DNA from: CALLCD01 sp039817885
Lineage (GTDB): Bacteria > Pseudomonadota > Alphaproteobacteria > Caulobacterales > Hyphomonadaceae
Length of the DNA: 19,845 nt
Direction of reading: 5' to 3'
Assembly (NCBI GenBank): GCA_039817885.1
Contig: JBCBUY010000054.1
Coordinates: forward strand, 1 to 19,845
The notes under the pieces: model-generated
Told to the model about the DNA's origin: nothing
The model's database searches: none
Seen by the model: the letters and a program-made list of their open reading frames with translations, nothing else
Program-made: the position numbers and the translations under genes
In this document: positions 14,481-19,845 of the stretch, in pieces
How the letters are laid out: every line of letters begins with the position of its first letter
How positions within the stretch are numbered: position 1 is the stretch's first letter

Positions 14481-15764
14481 ATGACTTACGAAATTCTAGA
14501 TAGAGACAAGCTTCCAGCCTATCTTGCCGGCCTTCCGACGGTCGTTGAAGTGCTTGGAGATTGTTCAACACTGCAGATCGATGAGATCGGCGACGGCAAC
14601 CTAAATTTTGTCTTTCGCGTCAGTCAGGCAGCGGACAAGGGCCGCTCGGTTATCGTGAAGCAGGCCGTACCTTATCTCAGAATGGCCGGAGATTCCTGGC
14701 CCTTGAGCCGCGATAGGATGACGTTCGAGATCCGGGCTTTGCGCATCTACAACGATATCGTGCCAAGTTTTGTACCAAAGATATATCACGCCGATGAAGA
14801 GATGAGCGTCGTCGTGATGCAGACGCTTATGGATCACCAAGTCGTTCGAGGTCAGATGATTGACGGTATTCGGTATGCGAATATCGGCAAGGACATAGGC
14901 ATTTTCCTGGCGCAGACGCTGTTTCAAACGAGTAGCCTCGGTATGGGCAGTTTAGAGCGCCGTCAGCTTATGGATAAATTCACCTTAAACAGTGAACTTT
15001 GTAAGTTGACGGAGGATTTTATCTTCACGTTCCCCTACATCGATGACCCATCTAACTACTCCGAAACGGGTTCTACTCGTTATGCTCAAGAAACCTTACG
15101 CCGCGACGGCGACTACAAGCGACGGGTGCTGAGGTTTAAGGAACTGTTCCTCACCAAAACCGATGCGCTTCTGCACGCTGATCTGCACACCGGCTCCTTG
15201 ATGGCAAACCATGACGAAACCTATGTCATCGACACCGAATTTGCCTTTTTTGGCCCCTTCGGTTTCGATGTGGGCAAGATCATCGCAAACTTTCTCCTCA
15301 GCTATACGTCTCATTATTATCATAAGGGCGGTGCAGACTATCAGCGCTGGCTTCTAAACGAGGCATTCAATATCTGGACGGTTTTCGAGGAGGAGTTTCT
15401 GACGCTTTGGGCAGCACGAGAAAGTGGTGACGACGATGGTGATGCCGCGCTACTGTCCGACGGCTTTTTGAGCGATGCCGACCTTGCTGCTTACAAGACA
15501 GAGTTTATGCGGCGTATTTTGCAGGATGCGGTTGGATTTTGCGCCTGCTCGCTTGCACGGCGGACATTGGGTATTGCGGGTGTAATCGATGTTCGCGGTA
15601 TCGAGGATGTGGAGACGCGCACCCAGCTCGAAATACATAATCTAAAATTATCGCACCTTTTGCTTATGGAGTACGACCGGATAGAGGACATCAGTCAATT
15701 CCGGGCAATGGTCGAAAACTTTTATGCCAACACTACACTCGAACCTTTGGGGAAATGGACTTGA
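14481..15764 (+). CDS. mtnK: 5-methylthioribose kinase family protein
   Basis: A 427-residue protein of the MTR kinase family (protein-kinase-like fold), which phosphorylates the anomeric 1-hydroxyl of S-methyl-5-thioribose. Seen directly are the nucleotide loop IGDGNLNFVFRV (36-47), Lys60 in VIVKQAVPYLR, SWPLSRDR, the catalytic loop HADLHTGS (232-239), the metal site VIDTEFAFFGPFGFDVG (Asp251, Glu253) and the late SLARRTLGIAGV with Arg360-Arg361. The last matches the arginine pair that binds substrate in Bacillus MtnK. All key residues are intact. Normally mtnA (MTR-1-P isomerase) is adjacent; here instead a nucleotidyltransferase overlaps by 10 bases. The substrate could therefore be a related sugar, and the gene symbol denotes family only. 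Confidence 0.85.
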   Translation: MTYEILDRDKLPAYLAGLPTVVEVLGDCSTLQIDEIGDGNLNFVFRVSQAADKGRSVIVKQAVPYLRMAGDSWPLSRDRMTFEIRALRIYNDIVPSFVPKIYHADEEMSVVVMQTLMDHQVVRGQMIDGIRYANIGKDIGIFLAQTLFQTSSLGMGSLERRQLMDKFTLNSELCKLTEDFIFTFPYIDDPSNYSETGSTRYAQETLRRDGDYKRRVLRFKELFLTKTDALLHADLHTGSLMANHDETYVIDTEFAFFGPFGFDVGKIIANFLLSYTSHYYHKGGADYQRWLLNEAFNIWTVFEEEFLTLWAARESGDDDGDAALLSDGFLSDADLAAYKTEFMRRILQDAVGFCACSLARRTLGIAGVIDVRGIEDVETRTQLEIHNLKLSHLLLMEYDRIEDISQFRAMVENFYANTTLEPLGKWT

Positions 15765-16527
15765 CCTCTTCTTTACTCGGAATAATTCCTGCCGCCGGTA
15801 GCGGCGTGCGTGCCCGGCCGTATAGCTACGAGGTGCACAAGGGGCTTTTTGCCATTGACGGACAGTCAAACATAGAGCGCAACATCTGCATCATGCGTGA
15901 CGAATATGACATCAAAGAGATCGTCATTGTCGTCGGCTATATGGCGGATGCCGTTCAAGAAACCTTCGGTGATGGTAGCGATCTAGGCGTCAAGCTCACA
16001 TATATCGAAAACCACCACTTGGATAAAGGGTGGGCCTGGTCAATTCTGCTGGCCAAGCCGTATCTGGCGGGGCGTTATGCTTGTGTGATGCTAAGCGACG
16101 AATTCTACCTCGGATGCAATCACGCTGAGTTCTATAAATCCCCCTATAAAGATAGCGCGGTGACAATTGCCTATAAGCGAGAAGAAAACCCGGCATTATC
16201 AAAAAGAACTTTTCCGTCGAGTGCGACGGAACCCGTGTTATCCGTCTGGTGGAGAACCCGACAACGATAACAAACGATAATCTCGGTATTGCAAGCTTTC
16301 TTATTAACCCCGATATATTTGGCCTCCTTGAAGACGCCTATGACAGTGGGCGGCCCTCGGTTGAATTTATCAATTTCGTCGACGAGCTCATTAAGGCGGG
16401 GCAGAAAGTTTCGCTATTTGAACTTACCGGCGACTATATTAACTTGAATGATGTGGCAGCTCTAGAAGCGGCGAACGATCTGGCCATTCGCGCTCGTCTT
16501 TTGAGGGAACAATCGGAAGAGGGCTAA
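15755..16527 (+). pseudogene. Sugar- or choline-phosphate-type nucleotidyltransferase, frame broken near 16201
   Basis: Bases 15755-16270 encode the N-terminal part and 16201-16527 the rest, in a frame one base back. Joined, they give about 257 residues of a complete GT-A fold nucleotidyltransferase: IIPAAGSGVRARPYSYEVHK (nucleotide loop and Lys29), NIERNICIMRDEYDIKEIV, the metal site LSDEFYLG (Asp115), VTIAYKREENPAL, then KKNFSVECDGTRVIRLVENP and NLGIASFLINPDIF. Conservation continues straight across the break. An A5 run at 16201-16205 is where one added A would restore ALSKKNF. The opening VHKGLF and the NIER segment resemble LicC-type phosphocholine cytidylyltransferases as much as sugar-1-P enzymes. 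The start overlaps the kinase by 10 bases with GGGG upstream. It may be a recent mutation, a sequencing error or a frameshift. Confidence 0.8.
16201..16205 (+). other. A5 homopolymer at the frameshift point
   Basis: The zero frame reads TCA AAA AGA and the continuing frame reads ATC AAA AAG. One extra A, or a -1 slip of the Lys tRNA on AAA, joins the two conserved halves. The run is followed by G, giving the lysine codon AAG often found at slippery sites, but this is not a standard X XXY YYZ heptamer in the zero frame. Confidence 0.6.
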
Positions 16528-16529
16528 CG

Positions 16530-16565
16530 AAAAAGCGGCATTGTTATGTGAACTCATAGCGCCGC
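16530..16565 (-). terminator. Terminator-like hairpin downstream of the alkaline phosphatase
   Basis: On the minus strand GCGGC (16561-16565) pairs with GCCGC (16535-16539), followed by T5 (16530-16534); the loop carries its own TATG/CATA stem. It lies about 95 bases past the phosphatase stop and directly after the stop of the plus-strand cluster. The outer stem is only five base pairs. Confidence 0.45.
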
Positions 16566-16658
16566 GATCGAACGATGCGCTTCGGACAGATCAATGATCG
16601 ATCCCGCATCCTTGCACCTTCTAACGGATCCAGCCGGAAAGCTGTTCCAGCGGCGCGC

Positions 16659-18230
16659 CTACCGTTCCAGAACGGCATTCATCACTTCGAACACGGCAGT
16701 ATTGTCAACATAGTCGCCCGTCCACCCATAGGCTTCGCCCCAGAGTTTTCCAGCCTTTATGTCGGTGCGTGTGAACTCGGCAAAGCGCTCCGCGCCAGCA
16801 CCCATGGCCCAAAGGGGCACGAGTTCATTCGTGTGGTTGGGTGAAGCCCACTGATATCCAGGCATGTTGCCTGCGCCGCGGTCTTGCACTGCGAGGAAGT
16901 CATTAAAGACATCTTCCGCCGGGTCGAAACGCGCCGCGGCCAAAGCCTCATTACTTCTATCGGTCGCAACAGCATCACCGACCCCGTTTGTCCATGTCCC
17001 TTCGCCCCATACACCGCCGCATTCATGGTCAGACGTGACGATGAGCAGAGTGTCCTCCCAGCTTGAGTTTTCCTCAACCCAGGCGACGACCGCATCTACG
17101 GCGAGGTTAAAGTCGATCTGCTCTTCTATAAAGCGAGGCATATTATTGGCATGGCCCATCCAGTCGATGGCCCCGCCCTCGATCATGACGAAGAAGCCGT
17201 CTTCGTCCTGGCTGAGGACATTCAGCGCCCCCAAACTCATCGTCGGAAGGTCCGGCACATCGGTGTTGAAAGCCATACCTGAGGGGGTGTCCGCATCGCT
17301 GAGCCCCTGACGGGCCGCTTGCAGCGTCGCACCGGCGCGAGCGACACCCACGACACGCTCCGGGACATTGGTCCCGGCGGCCAGGGCTTCGAACTCTGCT
17401 TTCGTATCGATATAATCGAACCCGTTAATCCCACTTGCAGCCTGCATTGCGGCATAGGTGTCTTCGCCGCCGACGTATTTATAATCTCTGTCTGGCCCGT
17501 CCACTGTGCCCCCGCTTCCGTCATAAAGGGGATGACCGGCTCCCATGATCACATCGAGGTCGCTCGCCACCATTTCCTGGAAGATGTCGACATAATTGTT
17601 CCGAGAAATATTGTGGGCGATGACCGCGGCGGGGGTGGCATGGGAGACCATAACGGAGGCCACCGCTCCTGCCGAGAGGCCCTGGTCCATGGCGATGTCG
17701 GCAATCGTCGCAAAGCTGTTCTCGCCGGTCCAGTCCACATTGATACGGCCTACCGACGTCTTACGGCCAGTCATCAGTGCCGTGCCGGCTGCGGCGCTAT
17801 CGGTATAAGAGGTATAGCTTTGACCCACCGGCAGGAAATCATTGGCCATGGCATTTTCGAAGCGATCCCATCTTGTCGTCGGATCGTATCCTTGCTCGAC
17901 CGCACCAGATGCCAGCGCCACATCAGATCCGCGTGGCAGAAGATCGCCGGTCTCGTCGACCAAGTTCAACGCGCTATGGGCAAGACCAAAGACAAGAGGT
18001 GTTGTGCCATCAGGGCGGGTGATCTGATAGGACTGTTTTCCAGCCAAACCCTGATAATAATCAGCGGCCAACCAACCATTGAAACCGATTCCGTCAGAGA
18101 TCATCAGGATCACATTCTTGGGCCTGGTCGGCTCAGCGTCCTGAATTTCGGCAATTGGCGTATGTGTGCACGATGACAGTAGGAGCGTCGCCGTTGCAAC
18201 AGTCGTGGTCAGGACGTTTCGAGTGGACAT
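16659..18230 (-). CDS. Alkaline phosphatase, PhoA family, lipoprotein
   Basis: A 523-residue exported phosphomonoesterase. The N-terminus MSTRNVLTTTVATATLLLSS precedes Cys21, giving a plausible lipobox (LLSSC) and anchoring to a membrane in the periplasm or at the surface. Metal ligands and nucleophile are visible: Asp46 in ILMISDGIG, Ser145 in YTDSAAAGTALMTG, the Asp/His pair in IDWMGHANN, the Asp/His pair in VTSDHECGG, and a His in SPNHTNELVP. The start at ATG 18230 is chosen because GAGG lies six bases before it; TTG 18242 and ATG 18236 are alternatives. It releases phosphate from organic esters. The upstream neighbour on the same strand is a TonB-dependent receptor, so the two probably serve phosphorus or organophosphate acquisition. 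The downstream strand is opposed by the plus-strand cluster. Confidence 0.93.
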   Translation of the reverse strand: MSTRNVLTTTVATATLLLSSCTHTPIAEIQDAEPTRPKNVILMISDGIGFNGWLAADYYQGLAGKQSYQITRPDGTTPLVFGLAHSALNLVDETGDLLPRGSDVALASGAVEQGYDPTTRWDRFENAMANDFLPVGQSYTSYTDSAAAGTALMTGRKTSVGRINVDWTGENSFATIADIAMDQGLSAGAVASVMVSHATPAAVIAHNISRNNYVDIFQEMVASDLDVIMGAGHPLYDGSGGTVDGPDRDYKYVGGEDTYAAMQAASGINGFDYIDTKAEFEALAAGTNVPERVVGVARAGATLQAARQGLSDADTPSGMAFNTDVPDLPTMSLGALNVLSQDEDGFFVMIEGGAIDWMGHANNMPRFIEEQIDFNLAVDAVVAWVEENSSWEDTLLIVTSDHECGGVWGEGTWTNGVGDAVATDRSNEALAAARFDPAEDVFNDFLAVQDRGAGNMPGYQWASPNHTNELVPLWAMGAGAERFAEFTRTDIKAGKLWGEAYGWTGDYVDNTAVFEVMNAVLER

Positions 18231-18398
18231 GTTCATCCTCAAATATGATCGAATTGGAGCTATGTCTTAATGGCCAACTGTGACACTTCGTCAACAAGCG
18301 ATTGGCTCGTGGCGTCCCCTGCGATGTGTTTGCAACAAACGACACTGCAGCGATGGGCGGAAGGGCGTCGCAGATATGCCGTGTCGGTCGCAAGCCCG
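18231..18398 (-). promoter_or_regulatory. Gap between TonB receptor and alkaline phosphatase, possible promoter
   Basis: On the minus strand TTGACG (18289-18294) and ATTAAG (18266-18271) are 17 bases apart, about 36 bases before the phosphatase start; the -35 is good, the -10 weak. A small dyad GTTTG-TTG-CAAAC (18328-18340) follows the receptor stop. A clear PHO box was looked for and not found. No gene is seen in these 168 bases. Confidence 0.3.
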
Positions 18399-19845
18399 TC
18401 AGAACGAGGCATCAATGCCAATTACAATATGCCGTCCGGGCTCATTGCTGCCGGACCCATGTGTTCGATACGCCTCGTCCAGCAGGTTATTCCCGCTGAT
18501 TGTTAGGGTGAGGTTTTCGGTCGCGGTCCAACCAAACCTCAGATTTAGGAGCGTATAACCGGGAGTGCCTCCGATCGGGATTCTCTGGGTGTCCGACAGA
18601 TCTGCCGCGCTTAGCCGGTCTGCACGGTCAACGATTTTCAGGTCGGCGCTCATCCAGGTGTTTTCCAACGGACCTGGGAGATCTCCAAAGTCGTTCCCGG
18701 ACCAGGCAAGCGCGAGGAATCCGGTCAGCGGTTGAATGCGGCTGATGGGCTCTGTGAGGGAAGAGCCTCCCGCTATGGCTCGGGTCAGATCCCCTCTTGT
18801 CCAGGTCAGATTCCCCGATAGATCAAAGCCTGCGGGGAGATTTACAGCGCCCGTGACGTCTATGCCCTGTATGTCACCCGAGCCACTGTTTTGCTTGCTG
18901 ACCTCGAACAGACCGTCGACAATCCGCCCGGTCGGCACGGTCACGATATAGTCGCGTAAATCGGTGTAATAGTATGCGGCTGTAAATGTCAGATTATCGA
19001 GCGCGTAGCGGTATCCGATCTCGCTCGAGAGAAAGGTCTCCGGCTGCAAGTCAAAAGAGGCGACTTCAAACTCATTCGATCTACTCCGCCCAAAACGGCT
19101 GATGTCTGCGATGTTTGGGGCACGGAAGGCTTGGCTGGCGGATATGAAAAGACTGGACCGATTGTTTGCTCCCCAAAAATAGTTCGCACGCGCGGACCCG
19201 GAAAAATTGGTCCAGTCAGTCTGGGACGAGATCGGGCCGCCAGAAACCGGGTCTTCAAAGCGCCCAATATCAGCGCGCACATAGGACAGCCTGCCGCCAA
19301 GATCCAAACGGAACTGATCCGTGATATCCCAGGTGAGATCCGCAAATAGGCCGGCTTGTTGATAGATAGCGTCATCGCCAACTGGCCCTTGAACGCGAAT
19401 GCTTGTCAGCCCGGTGGAAGGGTCGAGATCGGTTCTGCGGCTGTCGACGGTTTCATGGGACAGGTCGAGACCATAGGTGAGAAAGGCACGGGAGAATTCG
19501 CGCTCAAACTTGCCGTTGAAAGCGAAGAGATCGGAGCTGAAGGCCTGGTCTATGTCCAAGCCATCGCCGCGAATTCTTCGCTCAGTTTCTTGTCTCGGCT
19601 GATAGGAGAGGGTCAGCTCTCCAAAGTCTGCAACTTTTAATCGCATCGGACCGGCAATCTTCAAATAGGTGAGGCTGCGGTCTTGGTTCTTGTCACGCCG
19701 AAGATCGGTGCCGATCGTCGTGCCTGCGAAACTTCGCGAGAAAATGGTTGAGTGGGTCCGAGGGACATCATTTTGCTCAAGACCCTGATGCGCGGCTCGA
19801 TGCCAAACTTGGGCAAGACTGGACACTGACCATCGCGCATCAGGG
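18399..19845 (-). CDS. TonB-dependent receptor, C-terminal beta-barrel (5' end outside window)
   Basis: The frame is open to the right edge, so only the last 482 or so residues are present. They show alternating amphipathic barrel strands with aromatic girdle residues and the TonB-receptor landmarks SASQAFRAPNIADISRFGR (extracellular loop L7/8 region), FLSSEIGYRYALDNLTFTAA and YYTDLRDYIVTV. These continue with TPGYTLLNLRFGWTATENL and NLLDEAYRTHGSG, and the chain finishes in a C-terminal Phe, as outer-membrane barrels usually do. The TonB box and plug domain lie outside the window. These receptors import siderophores, cobalamin, sugars or other large solutes by energy from TonB-ExbBD. The ligand is not identifiable, but the alkaline phosphatase next to it suggests a phosphorus-containing nutrient. 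Confidence 0.92.
   Translation of the reverse strand, partial: PDARWSVSSLAQVWHRAAHQGLEQNDVPRTHSTIFSRSFAGTTIGTDLRRDKNQDRSLTYLKIAGPMRLKVADFGELTLSYQPRQETERRIRGDGLDIDQAFSSDLFAFNGKFEREFSRAFLTYGLDLSHETVDSRRTDLDPSTGLTSIRVQGPVGDDAIYQQAGLFADLTWDITDQFRLDLGGRLSYVRADIGRFEDPVSGGPISSQTDWTNFSGSARANYFWGANNRSSLFISASQAFRAPNIADISRFGRSRSNEFEVASFDLQPETFLSSEIGYRYALDNLTFTAAYYYTDLRDYIVTVPTGRIVDGLFEVSKQNSGSGDIQGIDVTGAVNLPAGFDLSGNLTWTRGDLTRAIAGGSSLTEPISRIQPLTGFLALAWSGNDFGDLPGPLENTWMSADLKIVDRADRLSAADLSDTQRIPIGGTPGYTLLNLRFGWTATENLTLTISGNNLLDEAYRTHGSGSNEPGRHIVIGIDASF

Noticed and set aside
17319..18176. 285-codon plus-strand frame opposite the alkaline phosphatase
   Set aside because: Antisense shadow of a gene with complete catalytic motifs.
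18260..18300. PHO box ahead of the alkaline phosphatase
   Set aside because: Only one TGTCAC-like half is present; the expected second direct repeat 11 bases away is not.

Overview
This window reads as chromosomal DNA of an alphaproteobacterium. Caulobacterales/Hyphomonadaceae-like is my best guess, from the IF3 N-terminus, the protein families and the moderate-to-high GC; it is an inference, not a proven placement. No insertion sequence, phage gene, CRISPR array, tRNA or rRNA was seen.

Layout. 1-1509 (+) is the 3' part of a long repetitive coiled-coil protein with a C-terminal helix-hairpin-helix domain. From 1522 to 10246 nearly everything lies on the minus strand and forms a translation super-cluster. 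In transcription order it is infC, a 4-TM membrane protein, rpmI, rplT, pheS, an ASCH-domain protein, two tandem paralogous membrane-anchored proteins, pheT and an amidase. The ordinary infC-rpmI-rplT-pheS-pheT order is therefore interrupted twice. Three genes sit between pheS and pheT, joined by 1-base, 8-base and 4-base overlaps plus one 45-base gap. The infC start is a non-canonical AUA behind a good Shine-Dalgarno. A terminator-like hairpin ends four bases before the pheS start and contains its Shine-Dalgarno, so it looks like an attenuator.

10327-12542 (-) holds two overlapping glycosyltransferases (GT9 and GT4) for surface glycan synthesis. 12576-13328 (+) is an ABHD10-like alpha/beta hydrolase, divergent from them.

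13620-16527 (+) is a three-gene cluster with locally lower GC: an inositol-monophosphatase-family phosphatase, a clear 5-methylthioribose-kinase-family protein, and a nucleotidyltransferase overlapping the kinase by 10 bases. The nucleotidyltransferase reading frame is broken at an A5 run near 16201-16205. Kinase, nucleotidyltransferase and phosphatase without mtnA suggest activation of a sugar or thiosugar phosphate rather than ordinary methionine salvage. This is the best candidate for an undescribed pathway here.

16659-19845 (-) carries a lipoprotein PhoA-type alkaline phosphatase downstream of a TonB-dependent receptor that runs off the right edge. Together they fit outer-membrane uptake and hydrolysis of a phosphate-containing nutrient.
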